Shown in pieces: positions 13,583 to 27,100 of a DNA stretch of 64,000 nt. Numbering within the stretch: position 1 is the stretch's first letter; each line of letters begins with the position of its first letter. The translations under genes and the position numbers were made by a program. The DNA is from Nautilus pompilius (lineage: Eukaryota > Mollusca > Cephalopoda > Nautilida > Nautilidae): positions 186,001 to 250,000 of the forward strand of contig JACATO010000120.1 in assembly GCA_018389105.1 (NCBI GenBank), written 5' to 3'. The notes below the pieces were generated by a model that searched no databases, was not told the origin of the DNA, and saw only the letters and a list, made by a program, of their open reading frames with translations.

Positions 13583-13588
13583 AATAAA
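13583..13588 (+). terminator. LENG8: Probable LENG8 polyadenylation signal
   Basis: AATAAA lies about 450 nt after the LENG8 stop codon and is followed by GT-rich sequence. It is the first canonical hexamer after the stop that I noticed. Other AATAAA-like sites occur within the next 100-200 nt. Confidence 0.5.
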
Positions 13589-14451
13589 GGAACTTTATCA
13601 TGTTGGAGCACCAGTTGCTGTATCTAATTTTCAGTTTATTGTAAATATTAAAGCATATCTTTGTTTAATAAATTCATGATTAAATAATAATAAAAACTAG
13701 TCATTTGAAGATGTACTTAAATCAGTTTTCTAAATTAATACACAAGTAATGGTTACAATCCACTGTTCATTTGAAAAAGGTGCTGTTGGCATTTAAACTT
13801 ATCACATCTTGAACCTATATAGTTTATCGTCATTTACTGGCCAGTTTTTAAAAAAAATGGTTGAATCACTGATAAGATATACGTGTGTAAGGAAGAAATC
13901 CTGTAATTAGTTGAGTCGGTTGAAGAATAAAACTAAACTAATAATTGAAATGAGTAGCATCTGCATAGTTTGCTTTTGTCTGTTTAAAACTGAATAGTCC
14001 TCGGTGAATTTGCAGATGATCTCATGGTTTATTTTTGTCGTTTTAATACAGCTGCTATGGAAAAGTTCATTACCACAGCTAGTACTGGTTATTTGTATCA
14101 GAACAAAAACTTGCTTACACAAGATGACAGCATTTTGCAAGCTTCATTTTTACACAGCCATTGAAAAAGTGTTTTATCCGATCAGCTTGAGGGGGTTATA
14201 TTTTATTTAGATGGAGTAGCTATTTTCCAGTTTAATTTGAAGATGGAATACTACCAATATCACTGTTCCAAGTGGAGTGCCAGAGAAAGTTCTTTAGTAT
14301 TAGGAAATACAAAATCACTAGTAAGGTGGGAACAATTAGTTCAAAGTGTCAGAGACACCTGTTATTAGGTCTTACCAGAGCCTTTTCATTAATGAATGCA
14401 GTTTACAATCAATGTCAAACTTTCAGAAATAATTATTCTTTAAATCAATGG

Positions 14452-14457
14452 TTTATT
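14452..14457 (-). terminator. Candidate polyadenylation signal of the integrase-zinc finger gene
   Basis: TTTATT on the + strand reads AATAAA on the - strand, about 55 nt after the stop codon at 14512-14514. A second hexamer lies at 14202-14207. Which one is used cannot be told from sequence. Confidence 0.4.
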
Positions 14458-14511
14458 TCCAGAAGAAAGAAAGAAAAATACTACAGTAATCTGTTGAGAA
14501 TGCAGTAGATG

Positions 14512-17500
14512 TTATGCTAAAGTATTTGAATTGCTCAGAGTTGCTTGAGCCAAAATATTTATTGCCGTGAGATCGGCTTCTGTTAGTTCTGTGCTGCCAC
14601 TGGATGTACACTCCACTTCATACTCGACCTGATTTGGTGCAATGAAAAACAATGGCGCTTCCACACATTGCTCCATGCTGTCCACCTGCTGCACCTCGCT
14701 GGTTTGGTTGTTGTCTGTTATCTGTTCACTGGTGACCAGTTCAGCTGTCACCCACTTTTCCTGGCCATCAGTGGCAGCATTGCCAGAATCTGTGGTAAAG
14801 ACTGAGTAAGTATTGGATCCCACAGTAATTTTGAGAGGTGGAGCCTGAATTGTAGCTGCTTGCTTTTTTCTTCTGGTGACTGGGAGGTCCCCGCTGTGCT
14901 GCAGAGAATGACTGCGTAGATATTCCTTTCGTAAGAAACGGCGGCCACACTGCGGGCATTCGTAGCGCTTAAGACCCATGTGTGCTTCAATGTGGCGTTT
15001 TAGACTACCTGTTAATGGAAAAAAGTACCATTAAAAGGTGTTAATAAAAACTACAGCTATATCCATTATCTAGCAAGAGCTAAGCAGTACTTCAGCTTCC
15101 CTTCTGGCGGTGAAAAAAATAGTACTGTAATCCTGTTCAGTAAGTAAAGTACTTAATGAGAAAATGTCATGACATGATCAATAATTGTTATCTTGTTGGT
15201 AGGTAGAGAGTGAGTTCATATCCAGCTCTCTGTAAAAAATAATGTATCAAAGCGAGGTATACTTACGCATGGCAGTAAAGACTCTGTTACACTCAGCACA
15301 TTTGTAGACTTTGGGGACAGCTGGATGTTTTGCCTCCATGTGCGAACGTAGTCTGCTCTCTGAGGCAAACGGTCTGTCACAGACCTCACACTTGCGAGGC
15401 TGGGCACCACCTTTTTCGTGAATGATCATGTGAGCCTGGAGAGACTGGGCCCTAGGGAAGCCTTTCCCACAAGTGCTGCATCTGCAACAAAAACCCCACA
15501 AAACTTTGAGGGAGGGATTTATCTACAGAAAAGCAACAGATTGTGAAGTTTCATTATTAATGGAAGGAAGTGCAGCTGGATATTTTTTTAAAAAAAGTAT
15601 CTGACAATGTCAACACATAACCTTAACTTCCAACTTTTTTTTTCTTTGACAAATGCTGCATCTTAATGAACATTTCTCCTGGTGGAGTAGCTCAAGATAA
15701 TAGCACTTCAAAGGCTGTTAAAATATGCATAACAGGGTCCCTCACTTCATGGAAGAAGTAAGTTTGGCTTTATGGTGCTTTTAGTTTCAATTTGTTTTTC
15801 TCACAAACAGAATAAATCGCTAGAAGTAGACAAACCCTAAAGATACTATAAGGCAGAGTTCCTACTGATTGTGTGTGTATATATATACATACGTACAGGT
15901 GCATCTCAAAAAATTAGAATATCGTGGAAGAGTTCATTTTTTTTCATAATTTAATTCAAACAGTGAAACTTTCATATATTCTAGATTCATTACACATGAA
16001 GTGAAATATTTCAAGGCTTTTTTTGTTTCCATTTTGATGATTACGGCTTACAGCTCATGAAAACCAAAAATCCACTGTCTCAAAATATTAGAATATTTCA
16101 TAAGATCAATAGAAAAAAGGATTTATAATATAGAAAATTTGAACTTCTGAAAAGTATGCTCATTTATGCACTAAATACGTGGTCGGGGCTCCTTTTGCAC
16201 AAATCACTGCATCAATGCAGCGTGGCATGGAGGCGATCAGCCTGTGGCACTGCTGAGGTGTTATGAAAGCCCAGGTAGCTTTGATAGCGGCCTTCAGCTC
16301 GTCTGTATTGTTTGGTTTGGTGTCTCTCATCTTCCTCTTGACAATACCCCAAAGAGAATCTATGGGGTTCAGGTCATGAGAGTTGGCTGGCTAATTAAGC
16401 ACAGTAATACCATGGTCAACAAACCAGTTACTAGTAGTTTTGGCACTGTGGCCAGGTGCCAAGTCCTGCTGGAAAAGGAAATCAGCATCTCCATAAAGCT
16501 TGTCAGCAGACAGAAGCATGAAGTGCTCTAAAATCTCCTGGTAGACGGCTACGTTGACTTTGGACTTGATAAAACACAGTGGACCAACACCAGCAGATGA
16601 CATGGCACCCCAAATCATCAGTGACTGTGGAAACTTCACACTGGACTTCAAGCAACTTGGATTCTGTGCCTCTCCACTCTTCTTCCAGACTGTGGGACCT
16701 TGATTTCCAAATGAAATGCAAAATTTACTTTCATTTGAAAAGAGGACTTTGGACCACTGAGCAACGGTCCAGTTCTTTTTCTCCTTAGCCCAGGTAAGAC
16801 GCTTCTGACGTCGTCTCTGGTTCAGGAATGACTGGACATTAGGAATGCGACACTTGTAGCCCATATCCTGGACACGTCTGTGTATGGTGGCTCTTGATGC
16901 ACTGACTCCAGCCTCAGTCCACTCCTTGTGAAGCTCCCTCAAGTTCTTGAATCGGCTTTGATCGACAATTCTCTCAAGGCTGCGGTCATCCCTCTTGCTT
17001 GTGCATCTTTTCCTACCACGCTTTTCCCTTCCTGTCAACTCTCCATGGATATGCTTTGATACAGCACTCTGCGAACAGCCAGCCCTTTCAGCAATGACCT
17101 TCTGTGGCTTACTCTCCTTGTGGAGGGTGTCAGTGAGTGTCTTCTGGACAACTGTCAAGTCAGCAGTCTTCCCCATGATTGTGGTTGTGTGTAATGAACC
17201 AGACCGAGAGATTCGTGGTATTTACTCAAACTCAAAATGGAATATTCTAATATTTGGAGATACGTTTTTCTATTTTTTTAAGCTGTATGTAGGCCGTAAT
17301 TATCAAAATTAAAATTAAAAAAATGCTTGAAACATTTTAGTTTACATGTAATGAGTCTAGAATATATACAATTTCCACTTTCTGAAATAACTGACAAAAA
17401 TATTGAACTCTTCCACGATATTCTAATTTTTTGAGATGCACCTGTATGAGATGTTGAAAAGTAATCAGACCAGATCTGAAACAGATAGCACTTTTACTAT

Positions 17501-18115
17501 TCAGATTTTGACTTCATTTTCTGTTCCTACAACATTAACAGTGACATCTTTGCCTGCCGACATTCTACTGATCAGAAGGCGACTGGTTTTAACAAAAGTA
17601 ATCACTATTTCAACTTCAAAACTATTTGGAGAGTATAGTGCTAAGGGGAATAACTCCTACAAAACGATACAGTACTGCACTGTTTATAATACTATTTAAT
17701 TTCAGAGTATGGTCTAAATATATAATGAAATGAATTTAAAAAATAAACGAATGAACAATTGGATTCCACTTGCCAACAGTTTTTGTAGCATTTGAATTTT
17801 ACCACTGTAATCTAAATATTGGAGGTGTGAAAGCCAGGCTAGAAATTAACATTCAGTAAGTTTCATTTTCCGTTTTTTTGCCTGCGCGTCTTATTTTGAA
17901 TGTATATACATAAAAATGTATTTCTTTTTCTTTCTCGGAGAAGGCGTTTAAATGTCCTCCTAGTTCTTTCATAAAGAATGGTAAATAGACTTACAGGTAT
18001 GGTTTTTCTCCCGTGTGCCGCCTCATGTGTATGCGAACATATTTTCGTTCAGTAAACCTCTTCCCACATACATCACAGCTAAATGGCTTCAATCCAGAAT
18101 GGGTACTCATATGGA
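14512..18115 (-). CDS. C2H2 zinc-finger exons (fingers 1-6) and C-terminus
   Basis: Exons 18115-17995, 15481-15267 and 15008-14512. The fingers are 1 (Cys1116/1119, His1132/1136, split between exons), 2 (1144-1164, followed by the consensus HTGEKPY linker), 3 (1172-1192), 4 (1202-1223, HX4H), 5 (1232-1252, split by the last intron) and 6 (1260-1280). The rest is a C-terminal tail of about 127 residues rich in Thr, Gln and Glu, ending LSNSNTLA, with no known domain. The array predicts sequence-specific DNA binding. Confidence 0.88.
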
Positions 18116-21100
18116 CTACAAAGTAACAGGAGGGCTTCATAAGTGAAAACAACAACAAAGCATTTTCTGTAAGGCAAAGTACTGAATGGTAGTGATGGCT
18201 TTTGTTCAATACCTGTCTTGACTGAGAATTTCTCCTATTTTTTTGGTAATGGTCCATGAGTGGATTTTATTTCCCAAGTTCTCCAGCTCCCTTCCCAATA
18301 TTTTGTACCACAGCCAGAATTAAGCATGGTCAAGAGTATTTATTTTAAGCCAGCCATCAGGTAACATTGCAAAGTAGTCAGGAGGATGTAGCTTTTACTT
18401 TAATAACCCTGACCACGTGTGCCAAATAACATGCTAAAAGGGGCTGGCGACAACAACTCTGACTTGATTGCTTCATGTATGTATGTTTGTTTTCTCACCT
18501 GGAGCATAAATATGGCCATAAAGCTATCCACTGCAATAGTTGGTTTGTTACAGTAAGTCACACAAACCTGTAAAGGTCACATGGAAAAAACTACCAACTT
18601 AGCCCTACTGGCCACCTTCAAGTAAACTCATCCAATATTGGAACCATAATCAAATTCTTTCAGTCATTTAGTTTTTAAAATTTAGAATTTTAAATTCGTT
18701 CTACCTGTAATTTTCAGAAATCAATCTTTATAAAAAAAAAAACTAGGTAAATAAAAAATTAACATACCGGAGTTTAAAGAAAATATACCAAAACAAGCTT
18801 TGTATTAAAGTTATCTTGAGAAGACACCTGACCTTCCTTACTGCTAGAGAGGGGGGCTACTGTCAAAATAAAAGGAAACAACTAAGGTTTGTTTGGGTCC
18901 AGGTATCTAGCCAATTTCTCTTGCTCTTCTGGATCAGCATGCCTGGATTCCGCCGAGTTAAAATAGGAAAATTTTAGTAGTCTTTGATGGTTCTCGGTGT
19001 TGAGGGCTTAGCACACAACCCACCTCAAGCCAGGTGCCATGATACCAGTTGGCTGCCTGGCCAACAGAGCTTTGTTCTAGAAGATGCCGAGGGAAATCCA
19101 GAAGAACAAATTTAACGTTTATATGCTCTTATTCACTATGTCTACAAAAAGCTGCAGTTTTTGGTTTTGTTATCCATTGAGATTTCTAAAATCTTTAAGG
19201 TCAACATTTGTATAGCTTATTTTTAAGAAAACTTCTAATTTTTTTTTTAATTTAAAAATTGTATTTACTACCAGTTTGGCTTCAGTACAAGAGAAATGGC
19301 CTACTTTGTAATGAGACAGGACCTCCACACTTTGCTCCACACACAAAACAAACAAGTTCTCTCCTCCTCTTTCCCCGGCGAGACTTCTTGGCTTTCAGTG
19401 ACACATGAGGAGTGATAACAGGTTTAACATCCATGAGGAATTCTTGTTTGTTCGAGTTTTCATCCTGAAGCAGTTCTTCTTTCACTTCTTTCAGCACTAA
19501 GTCTGTCGCCTCTACATCTTGAACTTCAGTCAACACAATACCAGCAGTGTCTTTATCTGCAGTAGCAGTAGCTGCTGAAGCTTTTGCTTTATCTGTTACC
19601 AGTCCAGTAGATTCTGCAGCTTTATCACCCATTGTGGATATTTTTACTGGCAAGTTAGCTGCTTCCTCAGTAGCTGAATTTCTCTCTGATGCTGTACAAC
19701 CACTTTCTGATGATGAACCACATGGCAGAACTCCTTTTTTACCCTTAATAACTTTCTCTGCAGAATTGTCATCATCACTGCTCACTGCTAACATGTCCTT
19801 TGACTGGGCATTTTCTGTATCGCCAGTGTTGTCTTTGCTTCTCACCAAGTCACTGCTTCCAGGTGATAAATCATCAGAATAACTTAGCTGCGTCACAGCA
19901 TCTTTCTTTTTAGTAACATTATGGCTATTTTGCTCTGTTGATGTGCTGCAGTCTTTTAACCTAGCACTGCTTTTTACCACCACTTTACAGCTATCTCCTG
20001 AACAGGTTGCTACTGCCCTGATGTCCTTTGCACTGTGATTTTTTTTGGCTTTCTGCCCCCTATCATCCATCTCGTTATCATCATCCTTATCACTCTTCTC
20101 GTCTGTAGTTTTATCCTTCCCAACTTCCAATGTCTCATCTATATTTTCCTGCCTCATATCATTTACATCAGCAACCTCTTCCTCGTTAACATCAGGTGAT
20201 GGATGCTTGAAGTTATCTTTATTGTCCTCAAAGATGATCTTCAAAAAAAATAAAATAAAGGAATTCAGAAAAATGTCTCAGGCAATATGTATGTATTACA
20301 AACAATCTCGTTTAAAGTGAAACTATTATTCTTTGTATTAATATTTTCAAACAAAAGGATGTTTAACGAAACACAAAAACAAAACAAAATACCGGCATCT
20401 ATAATATACTTTTCATTTAGCAAAACTTTTGCTTGGAATATAACAACCTGTAAACCAAGTTACCATGTATTTGTTTGACTTGCTGATTGTAATGACAGCA
20501 TAGCGTACTTACTGCTAGAGAAATCCTAATTCTAAGTTTTAGAAAAACTACATGAATATATATTAACTCACACTGATGTAAATGAAATAGAATTCACCTG
20601 ACCATAAGCAGCATTTTGCTCGCTAGGTCAAACATCTTGCTATTTCTTTCATATCAGTTCCTATTTTAAACCCACACAGACCTGAATTTATTTGACATAC
20701 CTCTTGCTTGAAAAAGTCAATGAATTTTGCCATTTTATCTTCCTGAGATTTGACTTTTTTAGTTTCCGGCATCACACGGGCCACACAACACTTGTCAAGG
20801 TATTCCTTCAAGTCTGTGTTCATGCCTGCCCAGTAGTAGCTCGACCGCAGCATCTCCTTTGTTCTCTCAATGCCCCGGTGGATCCCTGTAGAGTAACTGT
20901 GTTTATCATACAAAGCTACGAAAGAGTCGTCTTTTGTTTTTGAAGGGTTTTATAACAGATCAGTTACAGAACTTGGAACCATCGCGATGTTGTTCCTTTT
21001 TTTAACATGCGCACTATATACAGATATAGTTGAATTTACAGAAAAATCTATTTGAATTCCTTCCTTAACATAACTTACTGTTTTAGTACATTTTCTTTTT

Positions 21101-24100
21101 CAGAATAAACTCATTTAGTTTGAAATATTCTAAGTTTGCTTAGTCAGTTTTTATTTAACATGCCACTAGTAATCAGTCCCAACTACACACACACACAAAT
21201 TGTATTTAACTACTACATAACACCAGAAGAAAACCAATCACCAAAATGTTGGTTTAGAAGTTACTTTGGGACTATTTTTCAATCTTTACAAAATACCTGA
21301 AAGTATTGCTAGATCTGTTAACTTTAATTTCAATGCTATGCACTGTGAAATCTCAACACACTTCCAACAGAGTTCTGGTGAACCACGATCTCCTAGGTAA
21401 TGTAGGGCCTAAGTTAGATGTTCCCACTTTTGTTACACTTTTATTTTAGAGTTCTGCTGTCCAGACACTCAAAAAATTTGTTAGCTTACCAGATGTTACC
21501 CCTGGCTTTTCTTTACTTTTGTTGTATCTTTTCTACAAATTTAAAACAAAAGCAGCTTGCTGTCCCACTGATATGATATTTTAATCTACGCAGTCTGACG
21601 GCCGTTGTGGTTATGAAGAGAAGCTGATGTCAAAGGGAAACGACAAACAGACATTGTTTAATATATAAAACGCAGAACGATGAAGATATCACCCTTACCA
21701 GTTTTCAAAACATGAGCATCGATTAGAGCCGCCTGTTTGTCTTCTGAAGTCAGCAGGACTTTTCGAAGCTTTCCACTTCCAGTATTCTCTGTGAACCACA
21801 GTTTGTTGCCCTGCACCCTGAATTTCTTAGCCTCCCGGTCAATGTAGTCAGACTCCTCAGATGTGAATGCACTTGGCTTGTTGCCTGTGGTCAGGAAAAG
21901 CTTGATCGCTTCATACAGTTTCTCTTGGGTCTCCTCTTTCATTGCACTCTCCTCTGCTTCAGCCTACCAACAGAAAACCAACATCTCAAACAGGTTGATA
22001 CCATAACATTAGACAGCAGCATGAGTGGCGCTCTCAAAACTGGGTCCATCAAAGTCTTTAAATTAGTTTTAGTGTGCTTCATAGTTAGATAGTTAACTCA
22101 TTCTTAATCAATGCATTTGTTACCTGTCATTTATTTACCCTGGTAACCACTAATACAAAGCATTAGCTTCCTAAATACTTTTAACACAACCACCATTTGT
22201 AATATTTAATTTCAAACTTACACTACATATATCTGACTAGCATTCTTAAAAAAATACATCCATGTCGTACATCCAATAACTCACCTGTGTTTGTTTACAT
22301 TTCAGGGATTATCACATGGTTTTTTGTTTTCTATGACAGCGTGTAATCAAAATTACCAACTTCCTCTCAGTCAGTTGATTGATCTGCCAGTTTTTCGCCT
22401 GTACCCGTGATTCTAGTATGACAATGCAACGATCAAAGCTGCATGAAAAGACTACACTAAAGAGAGGATGGAAATATTGAGATACACTGTTTCCCCAAAG
22501 ATAAGCGTAAGTCATCTCATCTCAAGGCAGAGTATTGCGAATGGCTTTTAAAATAAGTGACATGGTGATCAAATAAAGGTGCTGGCTGCCTACAAACTTG
22601 AATCCATCAACAAATCTGTTATTACTTGGATTAGAAGATTTAAGCTTGGCATATAAATGTACAAAATCTGTTCTGAAAATAGTTTCAATCACTCACCTCT
22701 TTGACAAGGTTGAGGAAACTTTTCAAACCTGGGTGTGCTTCATCACTTGATCTGCGCCTTTCGCTGCCGTGATCACAGTCCGGACACACCTTTACGAAGG
22801 CAGCACTGTCCATTGTCAGCCCTTTCCAGTAGTAGTCACTGAGCCGATCAAGTGTCTTGAGGCGTCCCATGTGGACCCCTAAATAATTCAAACAAGCAGC
22901 AGTCTCTTTAAAAGATCTCTCATCAAAAGGAACTAACTTTAAATATTTACCTTTCATTTTAGTAAACAACAACAAAAACACACTATAGTAAGAATAGAAA
23001 TATATCATGCTATTTAGTATAACAAGGGAGATAGTTTGTCACAATACTAAAAAATGTCCCATTGCCATAAATACAACCTTTCATTGTTAAATAGTTCACA
23101 CTAGTTTCTCACGTCACGTGGCTTATTCAGTAAAGCTTCAACTTTAATTTGATTGAGTTCTAATGTAAGAGTCTCTCTCAACTCCTGGTTCATGCTCTCA
23201 TTCATACTTGACAACAGTTTTCTCCTTGCAGATATAGTCACCTCACTTCCAGAAACATCAATGAGCTTAATGTATTACTTTAGAGTAGCAAGACAGCAAA
23301 CAATTAAACAAAAAGATAAAGAAATGCTGTAAAATTCCATCGGGAGCCACACAGACTGCTCCATCAGTCTAACTATTAATTTCTAGTATTACTCACTTTT
23401 GTTGCCTGTTTCTGTTTTCTGGTGATTAGTCAAACAACAGTTTAACTGACATCTCAGAAGCACTAACAAAAAGAAGTAATGACTGATGAGCTGCCCACAA
23501 CTCTACTGATGAAAACACAGGCACAAAAACAACACCTATACAATTTGTATTAGAGCACTAAAAGAATACAGAGAATAACCATTCACAATGCAGCTTGGGA
23601 AGGAAGTAAACAAAGCCAAACATCAAAAACGGTTAAGAATGAAATGACCCACCTGTTGAATTGATGTGAGCTTGTTTGAGTAGAAGAAAGCGTTCTCTCT
23701 CATCCATGACAATCTTCTTCAACTTCTTGCCGGACTTGTAGTACAGAACATCCTTCTCTATCACATAGTTCTGAGCCATCTTTCGGATCACCCGTTTGTA
23801 ATCATCTTTTATTCCTGGGGGATATTTTTTCTTGTGTACATACAGCTTAAGAGCTTGGTAGTATTCATCCAAAGGCACCTGCAATGAGCAGCTTAGAATA
23901 ATTCCTGTTTTGATTGGAAATATTTCAGTTAGAACCTCCTCAGACCAGGCAAGACACCGAACCACAGTTTGCATATAAATTTGTAAGACTGTAGTTTTAT
24001 CAACCAGAAAGAGAGAATTAATTTGGATTTTCTCCACCTCCCACCCCAATTATCAAACTCAATCTATCTAAATACTATGTAAAAATTAAATGAATCCTTT

Positions 24101-27100
24101 GTTCAACCAGGTAAATTTTTTGATGAAAGCTCTGTCAAGCCTCTGTACAAGTCTAGAAGCTATTCTAGAAGTGCACGCCCCACCTCAAACTCAGTTCAGC
24201 TGACTGCCAATTCTCTATTCTTGAGAGAACTATCAGTGCCGCTACTGACCAAAAGGCGTTGTAGGATTCTTTTAACCCTAAAACTATAGCATACATGGCA
24301 TATATGCAGCTAACCAATGAGCTTAACTACCCTGAACCTCACAGGGAACCTCCTTGATACAATATACTGATTTATCTCAAATCTAGTTTGTTCTTCATAT
24401 TTTGACTCAGCAGGAAAGACAATGATGGTCCAGCTTTAATATATTACTGATTTATTCTTTATTTAACTAAACTTTGTCTATCAAGATATGCAATGAATGT
24501 AGTTATAACTTGGCATATCCAAAATTAACACCTCCACAAAGGTCTGTTAGGATGCAATCAGTTTTTTTTTTTTTTCCATTTTTGCTGTTCTTGTTTTTAA
24601 TGTAAATATAGTGAACCTGATTACTCAGATAGGGTGAATAAACCGGAGTCCGTCCGTAAACAGCACTGCACTCACGTCAATGTTGTTATAGAATTTATTA
24701 TTTTATTTTAAATTGCATGATACCTGGCGTGACTGTTCTTAAACTGTATTTAAGAAAAGGAAATGCAGTTTTCTAGAACAGTCTACATTTGTACTGATTT
24801 CTTAGGCTGTAAGTTTAATTTTGCCTTATTTGTTTAAGTTTAGATACTATAACTTACTAACTTCAGTTAACCAGCTAAGTTTTTTACGCCATGACCTCTG
24901 GACCTCAGAAACGATTACACAGCATCGCGATAGAGAATTATTATTTACATCCATGCTTCCATCATTTTTCTATCAAACCAAGTTAATTCATCATATGGAT
25001 TTTGCGTTAACAACCCTAACTACATGTGGTATCGTACTGCATTCTCTGCAGCCTACAGTGGCACCAGACCAAAACTCCTGATGGGTATTTACCATTGTGG
25101 CAGAAACGTTGCAAATCCAGAAATCTTCAAAACAACTGCAGTCTATGTTTTGTGTGTGTTTATATATTTTCTCAATTTGGACTTTATCATCATCATCTTT
25201 TCTTTTTTTATTAACTTTCATTTAGAACTGTTTTCCAGATACATGTAGAGTACTTACATGTTTCTTCCACTATAAATATGCTAATTTCTTTAAACAATTC
25301 TATATTTATTTATTAACATTTCATAATTAATACATTTATGATCTTTAATTCATCATTGTATATGTGAAGCATTTTAGACTTCAGTTATTGCAAAAGACAG
25401 CAGCCTATTCCTTTTCTGATCATAATTATAATTAAGTTAACTAAAGTTTATTAACTTTTAATTATCTTATTTGGTTAAAAATAATTACTATGTATAGAAT
25501 GCATCCATCCCTCCTCCATATTTTTTGCCAACTAATTCTTCACAAACCAAATTTCCTTTTCTCTCTTATGTGATGTTGCCAATAGAAACACAATCTCAAT
25601 GAGACATAGATTTACCTGAAGTCCACTCAAGATAATTTCACAAAAAAAAAATTGGATCCTCAACAAACTAAACCTCAAAATGTGCACATGGAAAAACAAA
25701 TTTTTACTCAAATTTCTTTGTCAAAGTCTGAATAAATGCTCTATATACATAAACAAACGTGCTAGAGTATTATTCACTCAAGAAAAAAGTTACAACACCA
25801 GCTACAGAAATATTCAAGCATTCACTGTGTAATTTGTTTTGACTCTCATGCTGTATAAGAGTACTATTTACTATTACTTACATCTCTGTTTTCTCTCTTC
25901 TTCCTTTTACCCTGGCCACTCTCCTTTGGTCCCGCGGACATTCTCGCAAGTAAATTAGAATATACCCTCTTTCTGCCCCGTGTGACCACCTTCTCAGTCT
26001 CTTCTACTCTCTCTGGACTTTTGTTCTCTGCAGAAGCAGCAGTCTCCGCCGGTTCACTTGTTGATACCGAGTGTTTCTCTGATGTGCTGCTGTCTGTTAC
26101 TAATAACTTGTCTGCAGCTGCAGCAATCAGAGACGGAATAGCTATTCTTACACCGCCCTCTTCTAATGGTGGCTGAGCTGGAATTACACACATTTCCACC
26201 TTAGAAGAAGAAGGGATTTCATCAGTATTTTTGTAGGTGGCAGCATCCTCAGCAGACATAGTCAGTTTGGTTATCTTGACTTGTGGGATCTTCTGTCCAG
26301 GTGCAACATACACAACCATTGGCTGTCCACTCTTACACTGGTGATTCTGGGATTCCGAGTACAAACGGTAAACCTGCATCATCCTGTTCAAAGTAGACTG
26401 CTTCTGGTCATCTGTGAAATGAATGTCCAGCTCACTGCCTGGTTCACGGTGAGAAATACTCTCTGGGAACTGTGGCTCTCTGTAAAAACAACCAGAACAC
26501 TGGACACTTCAACAAGACAACCCAAACATTTCTGGTGATGCAATGCAGCTGCTTCTATAATTCAGCTGATGTTTGCATCCAAAATAAAACTAAATGCAAA
26601 ACAAGATTTTACATAATTATTTAAAATTACCAAAGTTGCTCAACATTCACATTTCCATTTGTTGGCAATGAAAGATGTGACTACAGACTGTTGGTCAACC
26701 TGTATTTGCTCGACTTAGAAACTATTACAACCTAAATAACATGGTTGCTAATATTTACGATTCCAAACAGAAAACAAAAATGCTAATTAACTCCAAAGAG
26801 ACGGTAAAATTTGATGTCTGTTGTTCAGTGAATCTCTAGCAATTTTTATGAAGTTGTATATGTATCCCTATCTGACAGAAAAAGCAAGAATTGGTAGATT
26901 CTATTATTTGTTCATGTTTTTTCAACAATTTTTGCTTAAAGTTTATGCATTATCTGTGCAGATGTTCTTTCACGTGGGACCAGTTCTAGGTGTTGCTGCA
27001 GGCACAGATTACATTATAAGTCATCAAACTCTGAAAATGTGCAAACAAAAAAAATGTAATAAATTAATCAACACTCAGGATTCATCAATAACTGAATATA

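Larger units (their letters stand above)
13131..14511. other. Convergent intergenic region / 3' UTRs
   Basis: The 3' ends of LENG8 (+) and the integrase-zinc finger gene (-) face each other across 1.4 kb. It holds a short AGCTC repeat at 13245-13260 and candidate poly(A) signals for both strands. No coding sequence was recognised. Confidence 0.6.

Noticed and set aside
16244-17312. Open frames on the + strand over the Tc1
   Set aside because: They are antisense shadows of the transposase frame at 17176-16160.
19279-19304. Continuation of the acidic exon open frame to a stop at 19282, which would end the protein without fingers
   Set aside because: Splicing at 19304/18115 gives a perfect C2H2 spacing (12 residues between the second Cys and the first His) and keeps frame through to the end. 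Read-through would cut a zinc finger in half.
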